From: Pseudovibrio ascidiaceicola
GTDB taxonomy: Bacteria > Pseudomonadota > Alphaproteobacteria > Rhizobiales > Stappiaceae
Length of the DNA stretch: 64,000 bases
Direction of reading: 5' to 3'
NCBI RefSeq assembly: GCF_900114245.1
Contig: NZ_FOSK01000014.1
Coordinates: 84,961-148,960, forward strand
The notes beneath the pieces are model-generated. The model was not told where the DNA came from. It saw only the letters and a list, made by a program, of their open reading frames with translations, and searched no databases. Shown here piece after piece: positions 54,621 through 64,000 of the stretch. Position numbers and translations under genes: made by a program. Numbering within the stretch: the stretch's first letter is position 1; the number at the start of each line of letters is the position of its first letter.

Positions 54621-56006
54621 TCAAAGCCGTATGACTGCCATTTTGTCTTGTGTCATGTCATGCATCGTGTAGCCGATACCTCCGGTATTGTAGCCGGACT
54701 GGCGACGACCTGCAAAAGGCATCCAGTCCACTCGGAAGGCAGTGTGGTCGTTGACCATAACGGCAGTGGCATCGAGACGCTGGATGGCTTGGAAGGCTGT
54801 CTCTAAGCTTTGAGTGAAAACAGCGGCTTGGAACGCAAACGGCAGGCTGTTCGCAGTTTCGATAGCCTCAGTAATGCTATCGACGCTGTAAACACAAATC
54901 ACCGGACCAAAGATTTCCAGTTGCGAAACGCGGACATTGGCGGGCGGATTTAGCAAGACGGTAGGCGCATAGGTAGTCGGTCCAAGTCGCTTCCCACCTG
55001 CCAGCAACTCGGCTCCTCCATCGATAGCCTCGCTTACCCATTCCTCAACCCGATCAACTTCACCAGGCCGGATCAGCGGACCGCAGTCCGTCGTTGCATC
55101 AGTGGCATCACCCACTTTCAGCAGTTTGGCAGCCGCTGCCAGCTTTTGCGCGATCTCCTGCGCTTTAGAAGGGGGAGCAAACACGCGCTGAACGGAAACA
55201 CAGACCTGACCAGAGTGATAAAGGCCGCCCTTGGCTAGAAGAGGGATCATCTCGTCAATATCTGCATCTTCACCGACAATTACGGGAGCCGCTCCACCAT
55301 GCTCCAAAGCACAGCGCGCACCCGGTGTCAGTTTTGAGCGAAGCATCCAGCCAACACGTGCTGACCCGATAAACGAGAAGAACCCAACCCTTGGATCCGT
55401 GATCATCTGTTCAGCCACTTCATTGTTGCAGACCACCGCACGGCACCAGTCTGGTGGCAATCCTGCCTCATGCAACATACCTACAAAATCTAAGCAGGAC
55501 AGCGGCGTGTCTGGAGCAGGCTTGATGATAACCGGACAGCCCGTGGCCACAGCCGGTGCCACCTGATGGACAATCAGGTTAAGTGGGTGGTTGAAAGCAC
55601 TTGCAGCCACGACCACGCCGATCGGCTCACGCTGGGTGAAGGCGAGGCGGCCTGACCCGGCTTCCGTCAGATCCATCGGAATTTCGCGGCCAGTCATTTG
55701 GCCAACCTCGTGTACACAAAGTTCCACACCATCAATAGCGCGCATAACCTCAACACGAGCATCAACCAACGGCTTACCGCCCTCATTGGCGATCTGGAAC
55801 GCTAAATCTTCAAAACGTGCTTCCATGAGCCGAGCGGTTTTTTTCAGGATCTCGATCCGTTGATAGGCCGGGAGCCAGCTATCACGTTGACGAAAGAGGC
55901 GGTGTGCTGTCGCCAGCATCCCGTCGACCTGATCCCATTCGCTGGTCTCGGCGCTGCCGATAACCTCCAGACTGTACGGGTTCACAACGTCTAGTGTGCT
56001 GCTCAT
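54621..56006 (-). CDS. Aldehyde dehydrogenase family protein
   Basis: A 461-residue NAD(P)-dependent aldehyde dehydrogenase. The catalytic Cys is in YHSGQVCVSVQRVF and the general-base Glu is in CALEHGGAAPVIV, where the usual ELGG reads EHGG. FFSFIGSARVGW is the cofactor-binding glycine region and VSQLEIFGPVICV and NDHTAFRVDWMPFAGRRQSG are also typical. The ATG at 56006 overlaps the stop of the acetolactate-synthase-like gene by 4 nt, so the pair works together. The physiological aldehyde is unknown. Confidence 0.88.
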   Translation of the reverse strand: MSSTLDVVNPYSLEVIGSAETSEWDQVDGMLATAHRLFRQRDSWLPAYQRIEILKKTARLMEARFEDLAFQIANEGGKPLVDARVEVMRAIDGVELCVHEVGQMTGREIPMDLTEAGSGRLAFTQREPIGVVVAASAFNHPLNLIVHQVAPAVATGCPVIIKPAPDTPLSCLDFVGMLHEAGLPPDWCRAVVCNNEVAEQMITDPRVGFFSFIGSARVGWMLRSKLTPGARCALEHGGAAPVIVGEDADIDEMIPLLAKGGLYHSGQVCVSVQRVFAPPSKAQEIAQKLAAAAKLLKVGDATDATTDCGPLIRPGEVDRVEEWVSEAIDGGAELLAGGKRLGPTTYAPTVLLNPPANVRVSQLEIFGPVICVYSVDSITEAIETANSLPFAFQAAVFTQSLETAFQAIQRLDATAVMVNDHTAFRVDWMPFAGRRQSGYNTGGIGYTMHDMTQDKMAVIRL

Positions 56007-57664
56007 ATCAAGCACACCTTGGCTGCAAGCTCATCTATCAGAACCCGTTGATTTTCGCTGTAATCAACCGGAACATCAACCAGATGCACCCCGCCTGCGC
56101 TAAAGGCAGCTTCAAAAGTGGGCAGCAGGTCTTCTGTACGGGTAATCCTGTGGCCAGTAGCGCCGTAACTGTTGGCATAATCAACAAAGTTGGGGTTGCC
56201 GAACTGCAAGCCCCAATCTTCAAAGCCTGCATGCGCTTGCTTCCAACGGATCATACCGTAAGAGCTGTCATCCAGCACCGTAACCACCAAGTTGAGTTTC
56301 AATCGAACAGCCGTTTCCAGCTCCTGACTGTTCATCATAAACCCGCCATCACCGCAAATCGCCATAACGCGCCGTTCAGGATATCGTTTCGCTGCCATCA
56401 TAGCTGAAGGCAGGCCAGCGCCCATCGTCGCAAGTGCATTGTCCAAAAGCACGGTGTTAGGCCTATGAGCTTTGTAGTTGCGCGCATACCAGATTTTGTA
56501 AATGCCGTTGTCGAGTGCGATAATATCCTCATCACCCATCACCCTGCGCGTGTCAGCGACGACTCTTTGTGGGATCACAGGATAACGGGCAACATCGCCA
56601 CCTTCAGATGTGTGAAGGTCCGTCTCTTTCTTGATGCGTTGAAAGTAACTACGATCAAAGTCAAGCGGGCCACCCAGGATCTCGCCAAGACGGGTAACCG
56701 AACGGGCAAGATCCCCAACCACCTCGACCTGAGGAAAATACACCTGGTCAACCTGAGCTGCTTTATAGTTTAGATGGATAACCTCGGTCCCCCCAGGTTC
56801 CATCAGGAACGGCGGTTTCTCAACAACGTCATGTCCAACATTGATGATCAAATCAGCTCGTGCAATAGCGCAATGTAGGTAATCACCTTCCGACAATGCA
56901 GCCGTGCCGAGGAACAGATCAGAACGTTCATCAATAACGCCCTTACCCATCTGAGTGTTAAAAAACGGGATCTGCGTCTTCTCAGCAAAACTGCTTAAGG
57001 CAGCATGAGCGTCCTTTCTGTTAGCTCCAGCGCCTAAAAGCAGTAAGGGCATTTTGGCGTTACGGATCATGTCTGCAGCTTCATTCAATACTGTATCACC
57101 CGCAATGGCGTAGTAGCGTGGGTGGGGCTGCAGCAAAGGCTCATCTGTCTCTTCTATGGCGATATCTTCTGGCAGCTCTAAAAGGACAGTACCCGGGCGC
57201 TCTTCCTCAGCCACACGAAAAGCTTCGCGAACAAGGGCAGGGATAGTGTTGCCATTCACAATCGCTTTCGACATCTTGCTGATCGGTTCAAACAAACTAA
57301 CAATGTCGATGATCTGAAACTGGCCCTGCTTTGATTTCTTGATTGGCTTTTGGCCCGTGATCATGATCATAGGCATCCCACCCAAAAAAGCGTAGGCCGC
57401 CGGGGTGGCAAAGTTGGTGGCACCCGGGCCTAGCGTCGCCATGCAGACGCCGGCTTTGCCTGTCAGGCGCCCATAAGTGGCGGCCATAAAGGCTGCCCCT
57501 TGCTCGTGTCGGTTCAGCACCAGTTCAATTGAGGAGGTACGAAGGGATTCAAGAACGTCAAGGTTTTCCTCACCAGGAACAGCAAAGACGTATTCAACAC
57601 CTTCCGCTTCCAGTGCAGCTACAAGACGATCAGAAGCTTTCATCGGGGGGTGAGAGTCAGGCAT
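56003..57664 (-). CDS. Thiamine-diphosphate enzyme, acetolactate synthase large-subunit type
   Basis: A 553-residue ThDP enzyme. The N-terminal domain has YVFAVPGEENLDVLESLR with the catalytic Glu in LNRHEQGAAFMA, plus VCMATLGPGATNF. The C-terminal ThDP-binding motif runs from CGDGGFMMNSQELETAVR to LDDSSYGMIRW. It resembles catabolic acetolactate synthases (AlsS type) more than anabolic IlvB, and no small-subunit gene is adjacent. It is shorter than and lacks the marks of sulfoacetaldehyde acetyltransferase. Translational coupling to an aldehyde dehydrogenase suggests a 2-oxoacid or aldehyde pathway, but the substrate is not clear. SD AGGAGA precedes the ATG. Confidence 0.85.
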   Translation of the reverse strand: MPDSHPPMKASDRLVAALEAEGVEYVFAVPGEENLDVLESLRTSSIELVLNRHEQGAAFMAATYGRLTGKAGVCMATLGPGATNFATPAAYAFLGGMPMIMITGQKPIKKSKQGQFQIIDIVSLFEPISKMSKAIVNGNTIPALVREAFRVAEEERPGTVLLELPEDIAIEETDEPLLQPHPRYYAIAGDTVLNEAADMIRNAKMPLLLLGAGANRKDAHAALSSFAEKTQIPFFNTQMGKGVIDERSDLFLGTAALSEGDYLHCAIARADLIINVGHDVVEKPPFLMEPGGTEVIHLNYKAAQVDQVYFPQVEVVGDLARSVTRLGEILGGPLDFDRSYFQRIKKETDLHTSEGGDVARYPVIPQRVVADTRRVMGDEDIIALDNGIYKIWYARNYKAHRPNTVLLDNALATMGAGLPSAMMAAKRYPERRVMAICGDGGFMMNSQELETAVRLKLNLVVTVLDDSSYGMIRWKQAHAGFEDWGLQFGNPNFVDYANSYGATGHRITRTEDLLPTFEAAFSAGGVHLVDVPVDYSENQRVLIDELAAKVCLI

Positions 57665-58478
57665 GGGATCTCCTGTTCAGTCAACGCTTGGCTTTAGAAT
57701 TTCAGGTATTCCTTTGCTCTTTTTAAAAGAGCTGAGCGAGTAATCAGAATGGTCGAAAAACGGCCCGTAAACATCATCACGAACCGAGATCTCATTGCAA
57801 CTCACGCCTTGACGTAGGTTTGATCAAAACTGCGTTGCAAGGCTCCTGATTACTTCAGTGATCTCTACAAGATCAGAAATAGGTAAAGACAGTATGCTCT
57901 CATTTAGAAGTTCCAGACATGCCTGACAGAGGCACCAGCTATTGCTCATGCTTCAGACGTGTATTGCTTCCCTTGGTTTCAGGACTGCTTCCCAACAAGA
58001 TGAATTCTTAACTTGCTCACTATAACGGCCAAAATTGAGTTCATGTATTGGATTGATCTTTCTAAAAACAAATCCGTCAAAATCACTGTTGATCTCTGAC
58101 AACGTCAATTTCAACAAAACCTTGCAGCCAGAACTCCTCTGGGCATATCCTTGGGAATTGAGGGACAGAATGAACGCTGGATAAAGTTTGGTTTTGAGAC
58201 CAGAGGCGGGTTGCGAGGGAACAGGCGGCGACCTATATGAGCGGTGCCTTCGGTACAACTCTGGATTACTTATGGTTTTTATAAGAGTGTTCGAAGCTGA
58301 GGGGGAAGTCGAGTGAGGGAAAATCTCAGATGATATTCGACAGATTTGGCGAAATCGATTCCGTACTAAGCTCGCGAGTTTAGGACAATAGCCCTTTTAG
58401 GGCTGCCACATTCTTCCCATAATAGAAATTTCACAGTGCAGTGCTGAAAAATAGAGAGCTTTGAGGAGCATACTTCGC
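57665..58478. other. Intergenic region upstream of the osmoprotectant ABC operon
   Basis: An 814-bp region with no supported gene. A minus-strand frame at 57953-58258 (101 codons) is Arg/Ser/Pro-rich with no SD and is not credited. A short AGCCC/GGGCT hairpin at 58388-58402 is the only local structure I see. The region should carry promoters for both divergent operons. Confidence 0.4.
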
Positions 58479-59387
58479 ATGACATTTAATCGTATTCTTG
58501 CTGCGATCGGCATGACCGGAGCCTTAACAGTTGCAGCTCATGCTGAAATTGTCGTTTCTTCCAAAATTGATACTGAAGGCGGTCTCCTCGGAAACGTTAT
58601 TGCACTTGCGTTAGAAGATGCGGGTTTGCCAGTAGAACGCCGCCTGCAACTTGGCGGTACGCAAGTGGTTCGCGAAGCGCAGCTTGCTGACCAAATCGAC
58701 ATTTATCCTGAATATACGGGCAATGCAGCCTACTTCCACAATGAGGCGGACAGCGAAGTCTGGAAAGATGCCAAAGCTGGGTACGCCCGTGCAGCTGAGC
58801 TGGATGGTGAGAAGAACGGCTTGGTATGGCTTCAACCCGCGCCAGCCAACAACACCTGGGCCATCGCTGTAACGGGAGCATTGGCCTCCCAGCACAACCT
58901 TGCCACTATGTCTGACTTCGGCGCCTGGGTTGCAAACGGAGGTGATGTGAAACTGGCCGCCTCGACAGAGTTTGTTTCTTCTCCGGCAGTTCTTCCCGCG
59001 ATGCAGGAAACCTATGGCTTTAAGCTGTCTCCAGACCAGACCGTTGTTCTTTCTGGCGGTGATACGGCAGCGACAATTCAAGCTGCAGCTCGTGGTACGT
59101 CTGGCGTCAATGCAGCTATGGCATACGGCACAGATGGCGGAGTAGCTGCAACAGGCCTTATTGTTATGACCGATGATAAGGGCGTGCAGCCAGTCTACGA
59201 ACCAGCTCCGGTTATTCGCGCCGCAGTATTAAAGCAGTACCCGGAAGTTGCTACAGTCTTGAACCCGATATTTGCAGGTCTGGATCTGGCCACCTTACAG
59301 GAGCTTAACGGCCGCATCCAAGTTGGCGGCGAACCAGCAGCTGCGGTTGCAAAAGACTATCTGACCAAGACTGGTGTTCTGAACTAA
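58479..59387 (+). CDS. yehZ: Osmoprotectant ABC transporter, substrate-binding protein (YehZ/OsmF-like)
   Basis: A 302-residue periplasmic binding protein of the OpuAC/OsmX type that binds quaternary ammonium compounds. The signal peptide ends near AAHAE (about residue 23). IVVSSKIDTEGGLLGNVIA opens the mature protein and QIDIYPEYTGNAAYF is diagnostic for the YehZ/OsmF branch. The ATG at 58479 has GAGGAG 10 bp upstream; the TTG at 58461 lies before that SD and is rejected. It is first of four genes encoding a complete importer. Confidence 0.9.
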   Translation: MTFNRILAAIGMTGALTVAAHAEIVVSSKIDTEGGLLGNVIALALEDAGLPVERRLQLGGTQVVREAQLADQIDIYPEYTGNAAYFHNEADSEVWKDAKAGYARAAELDGEKNGLVWLQPAPANNTWAIAVTGALASQHNLATMSDFGAWVANGGDVKLAASTEFVSSPAVLPAMQETYGFKLSPDQTVVLSGGDTAATIQAAARGTSGVNAAMAYGTDGGVAATGLIVMTDDKGVQPVYEPAPVIRAAVLKQYPEVATVLNPIFAGLDLATLQELNGRIQVGGEPAAAVAKDYLTKTGVLN

Positions 59388-59398
59388 CTGCGCGGGTT

Positions 59399-60568
59399 AT
59401 GCCTAACAGGATCAAATCAGTCGTCTCCGGCCCCGGGCTTTTGTTCGCAAGTCTGGGGCTGGTTGCCTTATTCGCACCTTTCCTAACGCTTGCCGCCAAT
59501 CGTATTGTAGCGGGCGAGGGTGTTCGTGTGTGGGACGTGGCTGGACCCGAAGCTATCATTCCAGGTATGGTTGGCGTGGTGATTGGGCTCGCCCTTGGCC
59601 TGCCATCCGCTTGGCAAAGTGTACGTTTTACAGGTTCATTAGTCGGAATAGCAGCGTTGGTTTGGCTGCTGATGCAAGGCAGTACGTCACTTCTTGAAGG
59701 CGCTGGGACATATGCCAGAGTATCGCTAGGCAGTGGCTTTTGGTGTTTGCTGGCCATCCTGTTGCTGCTAGCGGCCGATGCTCTGTCCTCTCTTTCTCCT
59801 GGCCCCAAAATGCGCAGTGCCCTGTTGGCGGTAGCGATTATAGTGTCAGCATTGGTCTTGTGGTCAGGAGCCTTGACCGATCTGTCAATCTTCAGAGAGT
59901 ACGCCAACAGACAAGATGCCTTCTTCAACGCAGCATGGCGGCATCTCGGCCTTGCTTTCGGCTCACTTGTTGTGGCCGCTGCTATTGGTTTCCCTCTTGG
60001 CGTGTATTGCCACCGGAACCAAGGCTTGCGTGGTGCAGTTCTGCCAGTACTCAGCTTTCTGCAAACAATCCCCTCACTTGCGATGTTCGGCATCATGATC
60101 CCGCTTCTTGCCTGGGTCGGCAGTACGATTCCCGGTGCCAGGGAACTGGGTGTCGTCGGTATCGGCTTTCTGCCAGCATTTCTGGCGTTGGTTATCTATT
60201 CCCTGTTGCCGGTGGTGGCAAACACTGTGGCTGGTCTGGAAGCCACTCCAATCCTGACGCTGGATGCAGCACGCGGTATGGGCATGACCAGACATCAACG
60301 TCTCAAACAGATTCAGTTGCCACTTGGGCTCCCGGTTATGCTGGCTGGATTGCGGATTGTTCTGGTGCAGAATATCGGCCTTGCGGTGATCGCCGGATTG
60401 ATTGGTGGCGGTGGTTTTGGAACCTTTGTCTTTCAAGGCCTCAATCAGACGGCAACAGATTTGATCCTGCTTGGAGCTCTGCCAACAGTCATTCTTGCTC
60501 TTATCTCAGCAATTACAATGGATATTCTGGTCGAACTGGCCCGCCCTAATCAGATGAGGCATGGATGA
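59399..60568 (+). CDS. yehY: Osmoprotectant ABC transporter, permease (YehY-like)
   Basis: A 389-residue permease with an N-terminal set of extra helices (residues 1-160) and a C-terminal ABC permease domain with the EAA loop in AARGMGMTRHQRLKQIQLPLGLPVMLAG. The long form with extra N-terminal helices is typical of YehY, unlike the short partner YehW. It starts 11 bp after yehZ and overlaps yehX by 4 nt. Confidence 0.9.
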   Translation: MPNRIKSVVSGPGLLFASLGLVALFAPFLTLAANRIVAGEGVRVWDVAGPEAIIPGMVGVVIGLALGLPSAWQSVRFTGSLVGIAALVWLLMQGSTSLLEGAGTYARVSLGSGFWCLLAILLLLAADALSSLSPGPKMRSALLAVAIIVSALVLWSGALTDLSIFREYANRQDAFFNAAWRHLGLAFGSLVVAAAIGFPLGVYCHRNQGLRGAVLPVLSFLQTIPSLAMFGIMIPLLAWVGSTIPGARELGVVGIGFLPAFLALVIYSLLPVVANTVAGLEATPILTLDAARGMGMTRHQRLKQIQLPLGLPVMLAGLRIVLVQNIGLAVIAGLIGGGGFGTFVFQGLNQTATDLILLGALPTVILALISAITMDILVELARPNQMRHG

Positions 60569-61509
60569 TTGAGATCGACAACATAACCAAGATTTACGAC
60601 GGGCGAGCTGCTGTCGAAGCCGTATCTATGACGATCGAGAGCGCCACAATCACCGCAATCGTCGGCACATCCGGCTCTGGGAAAAGTACATTACTGCGTA
60701 TGATCAACCGGCTTGTAGAGCCCACGACTGGCCAAGTTCGGATCAATGGTGAGCCAACTGCAGGATTGCCAAAAAACGCGCTGCGCCGCCGTATTGGGTA
60801 TGCAATTCAGGGCCACGGTCTTTTCCCGCATCACACAGTTGCTAAAAACATCAGCGCCGTGCCGCGGCTACTCGGTTGGCACAAGGACAAGATCCACGCG
60901 CGCGTGAACGAACTGTTGGAGTTATTCTCCATGCCGCCAGATGAGTTTAGGGATCGCTATCCTGCTGAACTATCAGGCGGCCAGCAACAACGGGTAGGCG
61001 TGGCGCGAGCTTTAGCGTCACGGCCCGACCTATTGCTCATGGATGAACCCTTCGGGGCGCTGGACCCCATCATTCGAACGCGCGCGCAGGCCGATTTACA
61101 CCGGATCCAACGAACGCTCGGCTCCACAATCCTTCTCGTGACGCATGATATGGAGGAAGCCATACAGCTGGGCGATCAGGTGGCTGTTATGGATCAGGGA
61201 CAGTTGGTGCAGCATGGGACACCAGCGGAAATCATCACCAACCCTGCGACAGAGTTTGTTGCAGAAATGGTCGGGGGGGTGGATCGACCGCTTCGCCTGC
61301 TATCTCTGCTTTCCGTCTCCCAGATACTTGAAAACGGAACTGCAGAAGGGGATCCTCTCGACGAGAAGTCCAGCCTGAGAGAGGCGCTTTCTGTTTGCCT
61401 CTGGAGCGGACGAAGTGCTTTGCCGGTAGAACGCAACGGCAGTCCTATTGGCCGCGTAACACTGGAAGCGATCCGTTCCAGGGCAGAGGGCACACATGAG
61501 CCGGGCTAA
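60565..61509 (+). CDS. yehX: Osmoprotectant ABC transporter, ATP-binding protein (YehX-like)
   Basis: A 314-residue ABC ATPase. Walker A is GTSGSGKST, the signature is LSGGQQQRVGVARAL, and Walker B with the catalytic Glu is LLLMDEPFGALDP; the H-loop is in LVTHDMEEA. The C-terminal 80 residues after the ATPase core may form a small regulatory region with weak CBS-like character. The gene overlaps yehY (4 nt) and yehW (14 nt). Confidence 0.93.
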   Translation: MIEIDNITKIYDGRAAVEAVSMTIESATITAIVGTSGSGKSTLLRMINRLVEPTTGQVRINGEPTAGLPKNALRRRIGYAIQGHGLFPHHTVAKNISAVPRLLGWHKDKIHARVNELLELFSMPPDEFRDRYPAELSGGQQQRVGVARALASRPDLLLMDEPFGALDPIIRTRAQADLHRIQRTLGSTILLVTHDMEEAIQLGDQVAVMDQGQLVQHGTPAEIITNPATEFVAEMVGGVDRPLRLLSLLSVSQILENGTAEGDPLDEKSSLREALSVCLWSGRSALPVERNGSPIGRVTLEAIRSRAEGTHEPG

Positions 61510-62233
61510 TTTCCTGAGGGTTATTGTTGTATCGCTTTTGTTTGCTCTGGTCCTTCAGCCTGAGTGGTTTGCACCCATATTTGAGCCCTTCACACCGCCC
61601 GGAGCTGTGGTGATTTATGATCGCACGTCGCTACTGTCACTTTCTTTGAGCCATCTGGGGATCGTTGCTGTAGCCTCACTTGCTGCAATCATTGTCGCGG
61701 TATTACTGGCGATCCTCGTTACTCGGCCTCAAGGCAAGGCATTTTTACCGCTGTCACGAACCATTGCGAACATGGGACAGACGTTTCCACCTGTGGCCGT
61801 TCTGGCTTTGGCTGTACCGATGCTGGGCTTTGGAGCCGGACCAACGCTTGTTGCGCTGTTTCTGTATGGCATCTTGCCAATCTTCGAAAACACAATGACC
61901 GGTCTCTCAACTCTGCCACCTGCAACAATGGAAGCAGCCCGAGGTATAGGTCTCAGCCGTCGGCAACGTTTGATTCAAGTAGAACTTCCACTGGCACTAC
62001 CTCTGATCCTGACTGGTATTCGCCTCTCTGTCGTCATTGCCATCGGTACAGCAACAATCGGCTCCACCGTCGCCGCCCACACGCTTGGCGAAGTCATCAT
62101 CGCAGGCCTGCTGACCAACAACACCTCCTACGTCCTACAAGGCGGCCTCATAGTCGGCCTGTTCGCAGTCCTGATCTACGACGCACTGACCCAACTAGAG
62201 ACCCACACCCGAAAACGCCTTGGAGTGATGTGA
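61496..62233 (+). CDS. yehW: Osmoprotectant ABC transporter, permease (YehW-like)
   Basis: A 245-residue permease with about six helices and the EAA loop in AARGIGLSRRQRLIQVELPLALPLILTG. SHLGIVAVASLAAIIVAVLL and TIGSTVAAHTLGEVIIAGL fit the OpuCB/YehW family. It is last in the yehZYXW operon, overlapping yehX by 14 nt. No clear terminator follows; the next sequence is AT-rich. Confidence 0.91.
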   Translation: MSRANFLRVIVVSLLFALVLQPEWFAPIFEPFTPPGAVVIYDRTSLLSLSLSHLGIVAVASLAAIIVAVLLAILVTRPQGKAFLPLSRTIANMGQTFPPVAVLALAVPMLGFGAGPTLVALFLYGILPIFENTMTGLSTLPPATMEAARGIGLSRRQRLIQVELPLALPLILTGIRLSVVIAIGTATIGSTVAAHTLGEVIIAGLLTNNTSYVLQGGLIVGLFAVLIYDALTQLETHTRKRLGVM

Positions 62234-63674
62234 GAGCCATAAGTGGAAAACTAACAAGGCTGTTAAGTAACGGTATTATCAGTAACTTTGGACTCATTCG
62301 ATTGCTTTTCCTTGAGTAATCAAAAATTTGCATGATCGACTCCTAGCTAAGTTGTTTGAGGTAATTATTTGTAAGGTGAGATAAAAGTGCTTTTATTATA
62401 ATTTTGATTTTTTGTTTCGCATAAGCTAAAACTGGGGAAATAATGATTGTGTATATATATTGGAGTGTGATCTAGTAAATCTGGCAAGATATTAATTGAT
62501 ACTTTGACGAGAGACTAATCTAGGTTTCTTCACGTTGCAGAATTGTCTCTTTCCTACCTTAACAGTATGATATTGTGAGGTGAAGGATGGTGTGGTCTAC
62601 CTTCACTACGTGCAAACATAACGTTACCTCTGAAATTTGCAATTATATTTGCATCCATAATTTTCTATAGTTACTGAGTATGTATATTACTGTTGTTAAG
62701 TACTATAGATTAGAAGCGTCTCTGTTTGATGGAATAACTGCCATTTCAGCGTCACAGAACTTTTTTTGTTTAAGATATGGGCGTCTACCGACGTTGAGTA
62801 ACTCAGTCTGTTCTTTCAAGCCATTTGGCCAGATCTGGCGAGAAGTATGAGATTTCTGTCAATAAGACGGGGAGTCCGGACGATGCCGTACCCATACAGC
62901 TTACATCCTAAGTTTTGTTAGTGTGCAGCTTTCAGACTATGATGTGGCACAGCTCCTCGATAAAACCAAACTCAGTCCGATCAACAATCCTGAAGTTGTT
63001 GCAGTCCGTTTGTTGCCTTGATATCCACGTAATGGGGACTGGTAGGCAAGTCCTAGATCTGAGCCTTTGATGTAAAGTTAGTTTACGCGTCAACAAGTCA
63101 AACAGCCAACTTCGCAAGAAGAGAGGCCCAGCTTGTTTGGTAATTTGTTCTCGGATCTCATCAGATATTCGGTTCCAGATTCCCCTCGAATAAGTTGGTT
63201 ATCATATGGCTGCATATTTGGTTATGTTGGGGAACGTTTAGAAAACGATTTGTCGACGAGGTTCTTTATTGGCGTGTGGGGGGATCTGCGAGTAACCTTG
63301 ATTAACCTCTGCTTGATACAGTTTTAAGGAACATCATTTGCTGATAAGGGCCGGGTCTCAATCCATTCTCGTTATTTAAAAGCGCTAGATCTATTCTTGT
63401 CATCGGTAATGTCGTTGGCGATTCGACAATGCATTCTTAGCTTTTGAGGTTTCAAGAAAGCTTAATTTTAATAGGTGATTATTTTTCACTTGGCCTTGCG
63501 AAAGTAGCTAGCAATGGTGGGTATTGAGAATATTTAAGTAATTTTGAATAAATGGATTTAATTTTGATTATTTAATTAAATTTGCACTTAAATATTTAAT
63601 TGACGCTCGTCGTATCTGAAGATCATCTTCCGCACGCATAAATGCGCAAATCATATTTGGATGATGGATCTTAG
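62234..63674. other. Long AT-rich intergenic region
   Basis: A 1441-bp region with no supported gene, more AT-rich than its surroundings. Runs such as TTTAATTAAA near 63570 are notable. Short frames (62932-63117 minus, 63133-63327 plus) have no SD. A plus frame at about 62921-63021 reads VQLSDYDVAQLLDKTKL and on to VVAVRLLP before a stop, which looks protein-like and could be a decayed gene. The 3' end should carry the ialB-family promoter. Confidence 0.45.
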
Positions 63675-64000
63675 ATGAATAAAATACTGTCTGGGCTGCT
63701 GGCGTTTGGGCTTTTGTCAGCACCACCCTCTCTGGCACAAGAGTTGCCGAATTCCCAAGTGGAGACTTACAAGGACTGGACACTCCGCTGCGTTCCGGTT
63801 GAGGGCCAGCAGATCTGTCAGATGATGCAGGAGTTGTCATCTAAGCAGTCAGGGCAACGTGTTTTGGCGTTTGTGATTGATAAGCAAGCTAGTAGCGCTC
63901 CAATAACTGGGACTTTGATTTTACCTTTTGGTCTGGAACTCGATGCTGGGGTCAGTGCAAAGATTGATGAACAAGCAGCTTTTGAGAGACTTGCTTTTTC
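63675..64000 (+). CDS. Partial invasion-associated locus B (IalB) family protein
   Basis: The first 108 codons of an exported protein; the rest is beyond the right edge. A signal peptide ends near PSLAQ (about residue 22). The mature part shows VETYKDWTLRC, QICQMMQEL and LILPFGLELDAGV, the conserved features of the IalB family, including the paired cysteines. Alphaproteobacteria often carry several copies, and their role outside Bartonella is not well known. It has no strong SD and follows the long AT-rich region. Confidence 0.85.
   Translation, partial: MNKILSGLLAFGLLSAPPSLAQELPNSQVETYKDWTLRCVPVEGQQICQMMQELSSKQSGQRVLAFVIDKQASSAPITGTLILPFGLELDAGVSAKIDEQAAFERLAF

Noticed and set aside
56003..57664. 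Sulfoacetaldehyde acetyltransferase (Xsc)
   Set aside because: The protein is shorter than Xsc and its motifs fit acetolactate synthase; no pta or taurine genes are adjacent.
57953..58258. Minus-strand 101-codon frame before yehZ
   Set aside because: No SD, low-complexity Arg/Ser/Pro start and no domain; treated as noncoding.
1..64000. tRNA, rRNA, CRISPR array or intact insertion sequence
   Set aside because: None was recognised when reading both strands; short repeats seen are single hairpins at gene ends, not arrays.

Overview
The window reads as chromosomal DNA of a marine alphaproteobacterium, most like Pseudovibrio or a related Stappiaceae/Rhodobacterales-type genus. This is inferred from gene content: two TRAP transporters, glycine-betaine and sarcosine catabolism, a methanethiol-oxidase homologue, an IalB-family protein and a type III secretion chaperone. 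GC is intermediate, and TTG and GTG starts with good Shine-Dalgarno (SD) sequences are fairly common. No rRNA, tRNA, CRISPR array or intact insertion sequence was seen.

Layout. 0-4.6 kb: an IclR regulator with a SBP56/methanethiol oxidase (minus strand) and the first codons of a further exported protein running off the left edge, then a tandem DsbA-fold protein and an orphan hypothetical. 4.7-15.3 kb: a compact Wzx/Wzy-type exopolysaccharide locus in two divergent halves around an AT-rich 0.95-kb gap. The minus half holds a phosphoglycosyl transferase, an outer-membrane barrel and an ExoP-type co-polymerase/tyrosine kinase. The plus half holds a GT4 glycosyltransferase, an OPX lipoprotein, a flippase, a TupA-like ATP-grasp enzyme and an EpsG-like polymerase. 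15.6-22.3 kb: an M20 amidohydrolase, a LysR regulator, TRAP transporter 1 and an alanine-racemase-family enzyme. 22.3-30 kb: a citrulline-to-proline module (ornithine cyclodeaminase and CtlX, with a divergent Lrp regulator), then a LysR regulator, TRAP transporter 2 and a ureohydrolase.

30-46.2 kb is a betaine catabolic island: dimethylglycine-dehydrogenase-like enzyme with purU, glycine betaine monooxygenase gbcAB with a BCCT carrier, and heterotetrameric sarcosine oxidase soxBDAG, with two closely related GATase1/AraC regulators. Together these encode uptake of betaine and stepwise demethylation to glycine, with disposal of C1 units as formate. Further osmolyte uptake genes lie to the right: a BetT-type BCCT carrier (52.2-54.3 kb) and a YehZYXW-type ABC transporter (58.5-62.2 kb). 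Between them sits an acetolactate-synthase-like/aldehyde-dehydrogenase pair.

46-52 kb is the accessory stretch: a small membrane protein, a frameshifted and truncated urtA remnant, a 2OG-Fe(II) oxygenase and the most unusual locus in the window. That locus is a CesT-type secretion chaperone followed by a two-dinucleotide-fold flavoprotein and a cupin-type protein. The last two share a Ser/Thr/Pro-rich N-terminus with the same ATST tetrapeptide at residues 6-9. I read it as a chaperone-effector operon whose cargo look like redox or metal enzymes. The right edge is a long AT-rich gap followed by the start of an ialB-family gene.
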